From Murimonas intestini (GTDB taxonomy: Bacteria > Bacillota > Clostridia > Lachnospirales > Lachnospiraceae): a DNA stretch of 64,000 bases. Location: assembly GCA_003148945.1 (NCBI GenBank), contig QGGY01000016.1:62001-126000 (forward strand), in the 5' to 3' direction. Below are positions 1 through 8,988 of this stretch, piece by piece (the stretch's first letter is position 1; every line of letters starts with the position of its first letter). The notes under the pieces were generated by a model. It did no database searches and had not been told where the DNA came from. It worked only from the letters and a program-made list of their open reading frames with translations. The translations under genes were made by a program, and so were the position numbers.

Positions 1-293
1 AGTGTCATAGCTGCCGCCACTGCCGCTGCCGGAGCTGCGATCTTTACTGCGCCTGCCGCAAGGTCCAGGACCAGCCCGGCGATCCCCTTCATATTCACCT
101 GTGCCAGAATAACTATAACTGCCAGTAAGACAATAGTTACGATCATGTAAGTAACTGCTTTGGGCACTGTGCTGTTCTGAAAATATCCTTCACCATTTAC
201 ATTTACGTTATATACAATTAATGACACAACAGCCAGGACCAGTGTTATTAAAGTGATCCAGCTTCCCGCTGTCTGTTTCTTAATCAAGTTCAT
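1..293 (-). CDS. Small membrane protein, C-terminus cut by window edge
   Basis: An open frame starts at an ATG at 291-293, behind a strong AAGGAGGA ribosome site, and runs off the left edge after 97 codons. The protein begins MNLIKKQTAG and has two hydrophobic segments, at about residues 12-28 and 48-63. A third alanine-rich segment (AAPAAAVAAA) is cut by the edge. I do not recognise the family. It lies about 50 bases downstream of the GH3 gene on the same strand, so the two are probably co-transcribed. The role is unknown; a membrane partner of the anchored GH3 enzyme is one guess. Confidence 0.75.
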   Translation of the reverse strand, partial: MNLIKKQTAGSWITLITLVLAVVSLIVYNVNVNGEGYFQNSTVPKAVTYMIVTIVLLAVIVILAQVNMKGIAGLVLDLAAGAVKIAAPAAAVAAAMT

Positions 294-308
294 ATTTTCC
301 TCCTTCTC

Positions 309-325
309 GCCCCCCTTTGGGGGGC
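309..325. other. GC-only hairpin between GH3 gene and small membrane gene
   Basis: A perfect 7-bp stem, GCCCCCC-TTT-GGGGGGC, lies just after the GH3 stop and just before the ribosome site of the next gene. There is no T-run, so it is more likely an mRNA 3'-end stabiliser or processing boundary than a true terminator. Confidence 0.6.
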
Positions 326-343
326 ATAATGGTATGCCCTGCT

Positions 344-3300
344 CTAATCTTCTTTTTTCTTCTTTGGGGCAAGTGTAAAACCAAGCCAGCAAAGGACAGC
401 TGCACCGGCGAGGATTCCGCTGATTATCTTAATCACGTTTAATGCTGTATCCCACCATACATCAACTCTTTCTGTAGATACATTCATAACCGCACTGTTG
501 GCAAAGGTATATAGCTGATACTTCAGGTTTTCTCTTGCCTGATTTACAAGTGTGGCATCATTTTCCACCGTATCCATTGAGATGTATGGCCATACGGAGT
601 CAACACCGCCGTCGCCAAGATTAATATGATTGTCATCGCCGCCGAAGTCGGCAACCTGTGTTACCGTAGCCATGATCATAGATTCCGGCGTAAAATAGTA
701 GGAATTGTTCATCATATCTGTCGAAATAACACCCGTATAGCCCCATTCCTCACGAAGGATGGTCTTGAGCATTCCCACATGGTGGGAAGCGTTTGTCGCA
801 CCTATACGGTTGAAGGCAACCATTACTGCCAGGCCGTCAGCATCCTCCAGTGCACCCTGGAAACCTCTCAGATCCGTCTCACGGAATTTCTGTTCATTCA
901 TATAAGCAGCCACACCATTGCGGTTATGCTCCTGGTCGTTAAATCCAATATGCTTTGGTCCGTTTAAGATACCTTTTTCTGTACATCCCTTTATAATGCC
1001 GTATCCTATTCTGTTTGTCAGCATCGGGTCCTCAGAAATATACTCATAGTTACGTCCGTTGTAAGGAGTCCTTCTCTGTGTAAGTCCTGTTCCCCATAAA
1101 TCATAGCGCTCAAGCCACAGTCCTGAGTTTCCTTCAACGATTCCCCACTCATATGCAAGCTGCGGGTTAAAGGAGGAGCCCAGCAGTGTCTGGGAATTTA
1201 CATTGAAGTGATACTCTTTTCCTGTTGCCTCATCTTTGTATGCTGTTGTAAATCCATTGACACCCTCATTCTGAAGTACGATAGGGTTATCTACGTTTGT
1301 AAGTGTATCTGTCTGGCTTCCGCCGTGGATCACGGCTCCTACAGCCTCGTCAATAGTAATAGAAGAAACTAAGGTATCCCAATATGGATCTTCAATATTG
1401 TCCAGCTGTTCATACTGAATATCCTGTGTGCTGAACCGCACGTTGTTGTCTTTTCCCTCTTCTGCCGGCTCATCTGTCTTAATAACATACTGGCGTCCGC
1501 GAAGGGCTGCAATCCACTCTTCCGCTTTAGAACTGTCAGAAAGATTGATTTCTGCATCTGTATTGTAGTTGATCGGATAAGTTGCATCCCAATCCTGTCT
1601 GGAAAGATATGTAACTGTGTCCTCACCAGTCCAGTAATTCAGATCCGCGTCATCTGCAACATTTGTGACCTTAGTATTGTTGGAAATTGAAAATGTTGCC
1701 GTATCAAGCTCTTTATTTTCATTCCATACGACCGCTGTACCTGCAGCATCCGCATCCATGCCGTCCGCTGCCGTCTTGCCCTGTGCTCCAAGGAAGTTAT
1801 TTACTGCTTCATGAGAACCGGCTGCGGCGGTAAAGTAATAATCTCCTTCATCAAGGATATATGTCTTTGCGTTTGTGTAATCATAGCTTGCAAGATACTT
1901 CGTGGGAACTGTTATGGTAACTTCCTCTGAAGCGCCTGCCGCAACATTTACTTTTGCGGAATTCAGGAACATAACTGCTGATTTTTCCACATTGTTTTCT
2001 TTGTCATATTCTGTATAGGGCTGCTGAACGTAAAGCTGTGTGAGGAAATATCCGTCCTTATCACTATTGTTCTTTACTTCAATAACTGCTGTGATCTCCC
2101 CGTCCTCAGACTTATCCACGTCAACACTCTTAACTGTCTGCTCATAATCCAGATAAGAAATGGAATGTCCAAAGGGATATACAACTTCATCGCCGTAATT
2201 CCAGGAATCTCCCTGTGTGGCTCCTGTCACAGCTGCAGCATTGGAAGAAGGATTCATAATAGAATCAAAATATCTCGTCTCATAGTATTTATATCCCACG
2301 TAGATTCCTTCTGCTTCAACTATGTACTGCCCTGCACTGTAGGTTGCACTTCCGCCGCCAAATGAACTTGCGCCGCTTTCGTTTGAGATCTCTGTTTTCG
2401 GGTAACGGTCATCGTATCCATTCTTGGCATTTGCTGCAACGATGTCAGCATCTGCATAATAATCACCGCCGAAGTTCTGTACAGCCGGAATAGAGGCGCT
2501 GTCTGCAACATATGTATCTGTAAGAGCTCCCGTAGCATTTACCTTGCCTGTAAGTACATTTGCGATACCGGTGCACTGATAATCATTGATACATCCGATG
2601 TATGCAATACCATCCACCTCATGTGCCCCGCCTTCGGCAATCTCTTTGATCTCCATGGCGTTTCCGGAGTTAATTAAAACTACAACCTTAGAGCATGTTT
2701 CTTTTGCCGCATCTATGACTGCAAGCTCGTCCTCAGATAATGCCAGAGGATCCTCACCTGTTTTTTCTCCTGCAAAATTAACTGCTGATCCGGGTGCATA
2801 AGTATTCGATTCCCCGCCAGGACGGGCAAAGACACAGATGGCAGTGGTGCTGTCTTTGTCGATCTGTGACTTCCAGTCTTTAGGAGCGCCAAACTCTTCA
2901 TATTTTTCTGGGGGAATCTCAGTGATGGCGAAATCTGCCATATCACCCACAGAAGTGTTGTATATATTATCATATCCAATAGAAACTTCTTCTGCTCCTG
3001 TCCACTGATTCTGTGTTACCACCTCATGTGCATTCAAAAATTTGTTAACATAGAATTCTTCAACTGTCTCATTTACCTGAACTCCTGCCTCCTTCAGTGC
3101 CAAAAGCAGATCAACCGAGTCCTCGTTCCCGCCTCTTAAGTCTCCGGCGTTATAGGGATATGGGGCATACGCCGCCAGGCCGAACAGAGCGACACTTTCT
3201 GTGTTCAGAGGAAGTACATCATTATCATTTTTCATGATAACAGTTCCTTCTTCGCCTTCCCGCACTGCAATGTCTTTTGCTGCCGCCGCCATTTCCTCAA

Positions 3301-3493
3301 TTGTGCCATAATCACTTACAAAGCGTGCATTGTCCTTATCGTTTGATATAACATAGCTTGTGGTTCCGAGTACGTCATCAAGGTTTTTTCTGTAAGAATC
3401 CGCAATACTTGTGCCAAGGATTGACAGAGTAAGCAGGGATGCTGTTACAGAAGCAACACCTCGCATGGCGTTTGCCATTTTCTTGTTCCTCAT
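344..3493 (-). CDS. Membrane-anchored GH3 beta-glucosidase-like enzyme with permuted domains
   Basis: The 1049-residue protein belongs to glycoside hydrolase family 3, which removes beta-linked sugars from non-reducing ends. Its domain order is reversed. The alpha/beta-sandwich part, normally C-terminal, comes first (GTVIMKNDNDVLPL near residues 83-96). A fibronectin-III-like part follows at about 440-560. The TIM-barrel signature comes last: GRNYEYISEDP, GPKHIGFNDQEHNRNG, and ISTDMMNN with the predicted nucleophile Asp near residue 926. This inverted order is known for Ruminococcus albus and Butyrivibrio fibrisolvens enzymes. An N-terminal hydrophobic segment (about 11-30) and a C-terminal one (about 1016-1041), followed by KKKK, suggest surface anchoring at both ends. 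The ATG follows an AGGAGGG site. Substrate cannot be told from sequence. Confidence 0.93.
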   Translation of the reverse strand: MRNKKMANAMRGVASVTASLLTLSILGTSIADSYRKNLDDVLGTTSYVISNDKDNARFVSDYGTIEEMAAAAKDIAVREGEEGTVIMKNDNDVLPLNTESVALFGLAAYAPYPYNAGDLRGGNEDSVDLLLALKEAGVQVNETVEEFYVNKFLNAHEVVTQNQWTGAEEVSIGYDNIYNTSVGDMADFAITEIPPEKYEEFGAPKDWKSQIDKDSTTAICVFARPGGESNTYAPGSAVNFAGEKTGEDPLALSEDELAVIDAAKETCSKVVVLINSGNAMEIKEIAEGGAHEVDGIAYIGCINDYQCTGIANVLTGKVNATGALTDTYVADSASIPAVQNFGGDYYADADIVAANAKNGYDDRYPKTEISNESGASSFGGGSATYSAGQYIVEAEGIYVGYKYYETRYFDSIMNPSSNAAAVTGATQGDSWNYGDEVVYPFGHSISYLDYEQTVKSVDVDKSEDGEITAVIEVKNNSDKDGYFLTQLYVQQPYTEYDKENNVEKSAVMFLNSAKVNVAAGASEEVTITVPTKYLASYDYTNAKTYILDEGDYYFTAAAGSHEAVNNFLGAQGKTAADGMDADAAGTAVVWNENKELDTATFSISNNTKVTNVADDADLNYWTGEDTVTYLSRQDWDATYPINYNTDAEINLSDSSKAEEWIAALRGRQYVIKTDEPAEEGKDNNVRFSTQDIQYEQLDNIEDPYWDTLVSSITIDEAVGAVIHGGSQTDTLTNVDNPIVLQNEGVNGFTTAYKDEATGKEYHFNVNSQTLLGSSFNPQLAYEWGIVEGNSGLWLERYDLWGTGLTQRRTPYNGRNYEYISEDPMLTNRIGYGIIKGCTEKGILNGPKHIGFNDQEHNRNGVAAYMNEQKFRETDLRGFQGALEDADGLAVMVAFNRIGATNASHHVGMLKTILREEWGYTGVISTDMMNNSYYFTPESMIMATVTQVADFGGDDNHINLGDGGVDSVWPYISMDTVENDATLVNQARENLKYQLYTFANSAVMNVSTERVDVWWDTALNVIKIISGILAGAAVLCWLGFTLAPKKKKED

Positions 3494-3830
3494 TTCTTTC
3501 CCTCCTGGTTTCTTATGTATCTAAGATGACACAAGTTTACCACATGATTCTGCCCTGTGCACACCGCCTGCGCAAAACGCATTTTTTCATACGTAATCTG
3601 CATTTTGTTTGACTGTTAATTTTTATGACACTGTGGAAAATGAAAAGATAAAGTTTGCCGTGATCATCTCACGCTACAAAGATATGTGGGTATTCTGCAA
3701 GCATAAGCAGCGGGATACCCGCAGATCCCGCCGGCCCATCCTGCCTAAGAAGATATGTAAATTACTGATAGAAATGGAAAAACCCTGGAATTTGGAAATG
3801 ACTCAGGCGATGGATTGACACAGCTGTTCC
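3494..3830. other. Intergenic region upstream of GH3 gene
   Basis: This 337-base stretch holds the GH3 ribosome site next to its start, an unassigned leader/promoter region (about 3500-3605), and a plus-strand Nudix gene relic from 3609. I could not pick a convincing -35/-10 pair for the GH3 gene. Confidence 0.5.
3609..3818 (+). pseudogene. Decayed N-terminal fragment of a YtkD/MutT-like Nudix hydrolase
   Basis: From TTG 3609 the frame reads TVNFYDTVENEKIKFAVIIS and continues RYKDMWVFCKHKQRDT. This closely resembles the start of YtkD-like Nudix hydrolases, which clean up oxidised nucleotides or other NDP-X compounds. In intact members the next residues are YEVPGGHREPGE, the start of the Nudix box. 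Here the frame instead reads RRSRRPILPKK. A shift of one frame gives Y-x-x-IPPAH then a stop, as if a frameshift and point changes had destroyed the box. The frame ends after 69 codons with no Nudix motif. It is the only plus-strand coding trace in the first 46 kb. I infer a broken remnant, not a working gene. Confidence 0.6.
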
Positions 3831-4280
3831 TCACATGGGCTGCATCTTTTGCACAAGCTTTTCAAAAGACTCCAAAAAGCGCTCATCGTCCTCCCTCGTC
3901 CGTTTAGCAGGTCCTTTCAGATGATTTTTAGAGGAAGCGCGTCTGGCCTGTTTGGCCAGATGGCGCTCCATGAGCAGCTGGCTGATATTCTCATCCGTAT
4001 ACCAGCGCCCGGACTGATGGATGGCGGCTGCCCCCCTGCCCAGGGCCATCGCTGCCACCCCGTAATCCTGGGTCACAACGATATCTCCCTTCCTGCACAT
4101 GTTGATGAGTGCAAAATCAACGGCATCCGCGCCTGCGCCAATGATCTTCACCTCACTGTAATCAGACTGAAGCACATGGTTCGTATCACAGAGCAGCGTC
4201 ACATTGATGCCATACTTCTCTGCTGTCCTCTCCACCTGCCTCACCACCGGACAGGCATCCGCATCCACATAAATCTGCAT
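3831..4280 (-). CDS. UPF0178 (YaiI/YqxD) family protein
   Basis: The 149-residue protein starts MQIYVDADACPV, the signature of UPF0178, a PIN-like fold family of unresolved function. Further family features are GAGADAVDFALIN, DIVVTQDYGVAAMALGRGA and GRWYTDENI. The acidic residues in DADACPV and TQDYG resemble the metal-binding sites of PIN-type nucleases; activity is inferred, not known. An in-frame start nine codons upstream exists, but ATG 4278-4280 has the AAAGGAGA site and fits the family N-terminus. The C-terminus is rich in Lys/Arg/Glu. It lies alone between the GH3 promoter region and the small-gene end of the two-component operon, about 76 bases from the latter. Confidence 0.9.
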   Translation of the reverse strand: MQIYVDADACPVVRQVERTAEKYGINVTLLCDTNHVLQSDYSEVKIIGAGADAVDFALINMCRKGDIVVTQDYGVAAMALGRGAAAIHQSGRWYTDENISQLLMERHLAKQARRASSKNHLKGPAKRTREDDERFLESFEKLVQKMQPM

Positions 4281-4356
4281 AATCTTTCTCCTTTTCCACA
4301 ATTTCAATATACTTATACACTTTCATTATCTTCACGCTACAGTCTCGGGACGCGCA

Positions 4357-4602
4357 CTACCACTCTTTTTTTATCTCTGCCTCTGAAATCCCGTATGTCT
4401 CCATGAATTCATCCAGATCATGTTTCCCTGATATCAGCATGACTTCTTCGAACTTTCCCGTGTCTTTATCCTTGAAGCCCGCGACTTTCTCGCCAGTGCA
4501 GATACTGGCCCGAAGTACAGGGATCTGCCTTTCCCGGTCAAATTCTCCTGTCTCCTGTTTCTTTTTTATATCTTTCTTTTTAGAATGGAACAGCCCCATC
4601 AT
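4357..4602 (-). CDS. Small hypothetical protein, 81 aa
   Basis: The protein begins MMGLFHSKKKDIKKKQ and is highly charged with no membrane segment. The middle (IPVLRASICTGEKVAGFKD) and end (ISGKHDLDEFMETYGIS) read like a short alpha/beta fold. I do not recognise the family. The start overlaps the stop of the preceding gene by 4 bases (ATGATG overlapping TGA) behind an AAGGAG site, which supports translational coupling. It is the last gene of the kinase/phosphoesterase operon. Function unknown. Confidence 0.72.
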   Translation of the reverse strand: MMGLFHSKKKDIKKKQETGEFDRERQIPVLRASICTGEKVAGFKDKDTGKFEEVMLISGKHDLDEFMETYGISEAEIKKEW

Positions 4603-5051
4603 ACACGTTTCTCCTTGTCAGAAAAAATGATATATTCTTCCTTATAGTTCCCCCACCATGTACTTCTTTCGCCCGCAGCTCCTGTAAAGTATATTGTGGA
4701 GAACAGCATCCCGGCTGCATTCAGTTTAGTAACTATGGAAAGCAGCGTCTCGTCCAGCGGAAATATAATGTCATCTTTTTCTGTCTGGCCGCCCGCGCCA
4801 ATCTGTCTTAAATATTCCCGCTCTCTGTCAGTCAGGATCTCATCCACTTTTTCCCTGGACTCATCTGAAAGGACATAATAATAGAAGTCCGCATAAACAC
4901 CTGTCTTCCCTCTTTCCTCCCACAGCCGTCCGATCTCATCCGCAGCCTCCAGACTGCCCATATATCTGCTTTCATAGGAATACTTGTCAAAACCATCTGT
5001 TATCCGTTCCAGGCAGATGGCTCCCAGCTCCTTTAATTCCGTCATATTCAT
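4599..5051 (-). CDS. Hypothetical protein, 150 aa
   Basis: A soluble, acidic protein beginning MNMTELKELGAICLERITDG. It has no signal peptide or membrane segment. Aromatic-rich stretches (VYADFYYYVLSDE, STWWGNYKEEYIIF) are its most distinctive parts. I do not recognise the family. Its ATG overlaps the phosphoesterase stop as ATGA, with GGAGGGGAGG just upstream, and its own stop overlaps the next start by 4 bases. It is therefore firmly inside the operon with the phosphoesterase and the sensor kinase. Function unknown. Confidence 0.75.
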   Translation of the reverse strand: MNMTELKELGAICLERITDGFDKYSYESRYMGSLEAADEIGRLWEERGKTGVYADFYYYVLSDESREKVDEILTDREREYLRQIGAGGQTEKDDIIFPLDETLLSIVTKLNAAGMLFSTIYFTGAAGERSTWWGNYKEEYIIFSDKEKRV

Positions 5052-5671
5052 TTGCTTCCTCCCCTCCGCCTCTCATCCAGCGCGATCCACTCATCCAGGC
5101 TCAAAGGCGTATAATCTGAAAATTTACAGAAACAATTTATCATATTGCAGGGTATAGGCTTTTCCTCACTGCTGCCTATCTGTTTCTTCACTGATGCCCT
5201 GGTGATGGAAATAAATTCATCCACAAGGCGCTCATCAAAGGTATCATGCACATGGCCATACAGCATGTAAGTCCTGGGACTGCCCTCATCATCCGTCTTA
5301 TATTGTCCGTTATAGCAGAAAATGGGATAATGGCTGAGCACGACCTTACGCTTATTATCATGCAGCTCTGCGTAAGGCTTTATCCACTCAAACCTGTCCG
5401 CATGGAATTCTTTATCTTTCAGGTAGCGCTCATGGTTCCCCTCTATGAGATACAGCTTCCCCTTCAGCTGCCGTAATATTTCATTTGTCTCCTCCCCCTT
5501 CCCGAAAGAGAGATCTCCCAGTATCACTACTTCATCCTTCTTATGCACTTTCTTATTCCACTGGCTGACCATATACGCATTCATTGTCCCCACATCCGGG
5601 AACCCGCGCATGTCCATGTGGTCATTTAGCCCTCCGTGAAAGAAATGCAGGTCTGCTATATAATATCTCAT
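5048..5671 (-). CDS. Calcineurin-like metallophosphoesterase
   Basis: A 207-residue protein with the binuclear-metal phosphoesterase motifs in order: IADLHFFH at residues 4-11, VVILGDLSFGKGE, IEGNHE, LSHYPIFCYN, and MLYGHVHDT. These are the metal ligands of the calcineurin-like superfamily. The group often acts on cyclic nucleotides, phosphodiesters or protein phosphates; the substrate here is unknown. It is of usual length for the small single-domain members. The start overlaps the sensor kinase stop by 4 bases, so it is co-translated with a sugar-sensing two-component system, which is an unusual partner. Confidence 0.88.
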   Translation of the reverse strand: MRYYIADLHFFHGGLNDHMDMRGFPDVGTMNAYMVSQWNKKVHKKDEVVILGDLSFGKGEETNEILRQLKGKLYLIEGNHERYLKDKEFHADRFEWIKPYAELHDNKRKVVLSHYPIFCYNGQYKTDDEGSPRTYMLYGHVHDTFDERLVDEFISITRASVKKQIGSSEEKPIPCNMINCFCKFSDYTPLSLDEWIALDERRRGGSK

Positions 5672-7428
5672 GCCTTAAACTCCTCTGCCGGAAAAATTAT
5701 GGTTACAGTTGTTCCTTCATTTATTGTACTGTCTATGCTGATGCCGTACTCGGCCCCATAGACCAGCTTCAGCCTGTCATCCACATTATTTACGCCTATG
5801 CCGGTAAAATGCTCTGTCTTTGTCCTCTTTCCTTTCAGATCATTAAGGCGCCCCTGATCCATGCCTACGCCGTCATCCACAATCTGTATCCTCAGATTGC
5901 TTCCATCTCTCTCCGCAAAGACTTGTATATGGCCGGGCATCTCAGACGGAAAGCCATGAAAAAACGCATTTTCTACAAACGGCTGCAGGATCAGCTTCAG
6001 AATCATACAGTTCTGGCAGCCAGGCGCTACAAAATACTCTGCCTTGATCCTGTCCCCATATCTTGTATTATTGATCAGCACATAATTTTTCAGGTTCTCT
6101 ATCTCCTGGCCCACTGTGATAAACTCGTCAGAATTGCTGATAGTATTGCGGAGCAGCATAATAAATGCATCTATCGTCCTGGTGGATTTCTCCGTATCCC
6201 CTTCATAGATCAGCCACTTAATGCTTGCCAGAGTATTATAGATATAATGGGGGTTGATCTGCATCTGAAGGGCCGATATCTCTGCCTTACGCTTCTCCTT
6301 CTGTATCTCCATCAGTTTCGTGATATAACTGTTCAGGTCGTCCAGCATGCGGTTATATGTCCTGGCCAGCTCCTGCACCTCTTCGGACCCTGTTATATCC
6401 ATATGCTCCTTCAGGTCCTTGTCAATAGCTCCTGACATTTTCCTGACCATAACTGACAGCGGCCTTGTGGTCTGCCGTACTACCAGGAGTGTTATCACCA
6501 TGACTGCCGCTCCGATAACTGCGCAGATCAGCAGAATCTGCGGTGCATTGTACAGTTTATCCAGAGCCTTTCCATTGTCAATGACACCATAGGCCCTGCA
6601 TGCAAAGTAAGGCATATCTGTATTTAAGACCGTCAAAAGCCTGCCGTCTTCTTTCGTCTGGTATCTCAGCACCCCCGCCTCCGCAGCTTCTGCCAGGTAA
6701 TCCTTCTCTTCCCTCCTGCCTATCACTTCCTTATCGTTTGAAGATATCACTTCTCCCGATGAATCGATCAAATAAAATTCTGCTGCGTCTGAGGTAAAAA
6801 ATTTATAAAATTTTTCAAAGTCTTCTTCTTTAATAGTTATAAATACAAGGCCATAAGGCTCCTTAGATTCCAGAAAGCATAAAGCCTTTACAGCCATAAG
6901 GACCCTGCTCTCCTTTGTTGTGGACGTATAGCCGTTCTCAGCCATATAATACTGGATGGAGTCAGGATTATCCAGTGCCTTCACGGCCGCTTCACCGGCA
7001 AGTATTTCCCCCTTTGGGGTTGTAATTGTCTCTGCCCTGTTTATATAGCTCTTCTGGTTCATCCCAATTACCATGACACTGATATCATTAATATTTGAAG
7101 GAATCGCCTTTTCCAGATCCGAGTCCATCTGATATACTGTCTGAAAGGAGAGAGCCGGCTCCTGTTCCCCGTCCTCCAGATACAGGTGAAAGGCCCAGCT
7201 GGAATCCACGGCATTTACGATTTTCATAAGATTTTCGTGAAAATCATTCAGATCATTTTCAATCTGCCGGAACACCTGTTCCTGTGACTTTCCATACGTA
7301 TCCACAAAAATATCTGTAGATATATGAATTACAATTGCACTGATGATGGCGGCGGCAGACAGCACCCCCAGGGCCACTGTACACAATATCCGCACTACCA
7401 TGCTGTTTAGATGCAGTCCTCTCCTCAT
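5668..7428 (-). CDS. YesM-type sensor histidine kinase
   Basis: A 586-residue membrane sensor kinase. An N-terminal transmembrane segment (ILCTVALGVLSAAAIISAIVI) is followed by an extracellular sensing domain of about 250 residues, a second membrane segment (ILLICAVIGAAVMVITLLVV) and a HAMP linker. The His_kinase motif is ALQMQINPHYIYNTL; the His in NPHYIYN is the phosphorylation site. The ATPase part shows LILQPFVENAFFHGF, DDGVGM and GIGVNNVDDRL. This class senses extracellular sugars or binding proteins and signals to AraC-type regulators. I chose ATG 7426-7428: it forms an ATGA overlap with the regulator's stop and has GGGAGG upstream. A longer frame to 7578 exists but would overlap the regulator by about 150 bases. 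Confidence 0.94.
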   Translation of the reverse strand: MRRGLHLNSMVVRILCTVALGVLSAAAIISAIVIHISTDIFVDTYGKSQEQVFRQIENDLNDFHENLMKIVNAVDSSWAFHLYLEDGEQEPALSFQTVYQMDSDLEKAIPSNINDISVMVIGMNQKSYINRAETITTPKGEILAGEAAVKALDNPDSIQYYMAENGYTSTTKESRVLMAVKALCFLESKEPYGLVFITIKEEDFEKFYKFFTSDAAEFYLIDSSGEVISSNDKEVIGRREEKDYLAEAAEAGVLRYQTKEDGRLLTVLNTDMPYFACRAYGVIDNGKALDKLYNAPQILLICAVIGAAVMVITLLVVRQTTRPLSVMVRKMSGAIDKDLKEHMDITGSEEVQELARTYNRMLDDLNSYITKLMEIQKEKRKAEISALQMQINPHYIYNTLASIKWLIYEGDTEKSTRTIDAFIMLLRNTISNSDEFITVGQEIENLKNYVLINNTRYGDRIKAEYFVAPGCQNCMILKLILQPFVENAFFHGFPSEMPGHIQVFAERDGSNLRIQIVDDGVGMDQGRLNDLKGKRTKTEHFTGIGVNNVDDRLKLVYGAEYGISIDSTINEGTTVTIIFPAEEFKA

Positions 7429-8957
7429 CGCACCTCCCTGTTTCTGCTGCGCCTGTATGCACTTGGTGTGACGCCGGCAAAACGTTTGAACACCCTGCAG
7501 AAATAACTGTGGTCTGAATACCCTACCATGCCGCTGATATGAGAAATAGGGCAGTTTCCTTCCTCCAGGAGCCTGCATGCTTTTTCTATCCTGATCCTGT
7601 TCAGGTACTCACTGAAACCTTCTTCAATATGTGAATTAAAATAGGCAGAGAAATAATTATAGTTGAATCCAAATACTCCTGCCACATCCGCAAGATCCAG
7701 GTCCTTTTCATAATTTGCCTCTATATATTCCAGTATCCTGCTGATCGTAGAATCTGCATCGTCCTTCTGCCTTCCCCTGGCCAGCTCCTCTGTCAGCTGC
7801 TCAAAGACTGCCCTGAACTCCTCCGCATAATCCGCGCCTTCTATCTTTCTGAAGTACTCATTTCTCATCCTGTCATACTGCTGCCTGTCCCCTGACATAC
7901 TGGAAAGCACGTTGTAAAGCAGATTCTTTGTAAGGTTTTTAAGTTTATACTCCGGCACACGGCATTCCAGGGCATGGATAATATAATCGTGCAGCATAAA
8001 GACTGCCTCCTCATACTGTTTTCCATTCAGCCTGTTTGCAAATTTATTAAAATCAAACCTGTCCGGTTCCCTCTGCGTCCCGTTTTTCTCTCCCGCCAGT
8101 TTCAGAGGTTCACCCCTGAAATAAAAGCCCTGGTCAGCTCCCGGGAAAATATCCTTTACATAATCCTCCTTAAGATCTGCTATCTCTGTACGCTGCCTCC
8201 CCAGAACTGCGAATACTTTTCTGTGCACCAGGGCCAGCCTGTTCATCATATCCCTGATATCCTCTTTCACTCTTGCAGCATCCCTGGCACTATAGTTAAA
8301 TACAATACACAGAAAATCTTCTTTTAGCAGCAGCTTCATACTCCTGCAGTAATCCATTTTTTCCAGACAGTCCTCTGTCTTTTCATACAGCAGCCTGGAC
8401 ATGTCCTGATTCCGCTCAGACCGCAGCGCCAGTGAAAAACCCAGCAGGCAAAAATAAGTCTCCGTAAAAAACACTCCGGCCTCCGCAGATTCAAATTTCT
8501 CTTCATACCCCAGAAGATATCTCTCAATTGCAGATTCCAGGCTGGAGGCCTTCCTCCTCTTCAGCTGCAGGCCGGGAATCCGCTCAGCCGCTTTCTGTAT
8601 AGATTTCAGAAGGTCCCGGGGGCTTAGCGCCGGTTTAAGTATATAATCCGCTGCCCCATTTAACAGTGTTTCCTTTACATATTTAAAATCATCATATCCG
8701 CTCAAAATAATGATCTGCATATCTGCAAATTCTGTATGAACTATTTTTACCAGATCCAGTCCATCCATAACAGGCATCACAATATCGCAGAGAAGGATGT
8801 GGGGCTGGGTCCTCCTGATAAGTTCCAGCCCTTCTTTCCCATTGGACGCCTCGCCCGCTATCTCAAACCCTTCTTTTTCCCAGTCCAGCATATGCTTGAT
8901 CCCCTGGCGCATTATAAATTCATCATCCACAATGGCGATCCTGCATAAATCCCCCAC
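7425..8957 (-). CDS. YesN-type response regulator, AraC-family DNA-binding
   Basis: A 510-residue regulator. The receiver domain is N-terminal (IAIVDDEF; phospho-acceptor Asp near residue 58 in LLCDIVMPVMDG; Lys in DYILKPA). A middle region of about 250 residues follows, then a C-terminal AraC/XylS double helix-turn-helix (FNYNYFSAYFNSHIEEGFSE, VGYSDHSYFCRVFKRFAGVTPSAYR). It very likely controls the adjacent importer genes. The frame stays open to a TTG at 9023, but I prefer GTG 8955-8957. That start has GAGGTGA at good spacing, begins right at the receiver domain (GDLCRIAIVDDE), and a promoter-like sequence lies inside the longer version. Confidence 0.92.
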   Translation of the reverse strand: MGDLCRIAIVDDEFIMRQGIKHMLDWEKEGFEIAGEASNGKEGLELIRRTQPHILLCDIVMPVMDGLDLVKIVHTEFADMQIIILSGYDDFKYVKETLLNGAADYILKPALSPRDLLKSIQKAAERIPGLQLKRRKASSLESAIERYLLGYEEKFESAEAGVFFTETYFCLLGFSLALRSERNQDMSRLLYEKTEDCLEKMDYCRSMKLLLKEDFLCIVFNYSARDAARVKEDIRDMMNRLALVHRKVFAVLGRQRTEIADLKEDYVKDIFPGADQGFYFRGEPLKLAGEKNGTQREPDRFDFNKFANRLNGKQYEEAVFMLHDYIIHALECRVPEYKLKNLTKNLLYNVLSSMSGDRQQYDRMRNEYFRKIEGADYAEEFRAVFEQLTEELARGRQKDDADSTISRILEYIEANYEKDLDLADVAGVFGFNYNYFSAYFNSHIEEGFSEYLNRIRIEKACRLLEEGNCPISHISGMVGYSDHSYFCRVFKRFAGVTPSAYRRSRNREVR

Positions 8958-8988
8958 GTCACTCACCTCATCCCAAATATTTATATTT

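Noticed and set aside
5584-6435. 283-codon open frame on the plus strand opposite the sensor kinase
   Set aside because: It is antisense to a fully conserved kinase gene, has no ribosome site and no recognisable domain. Its length follows from codon bias of the real gene.
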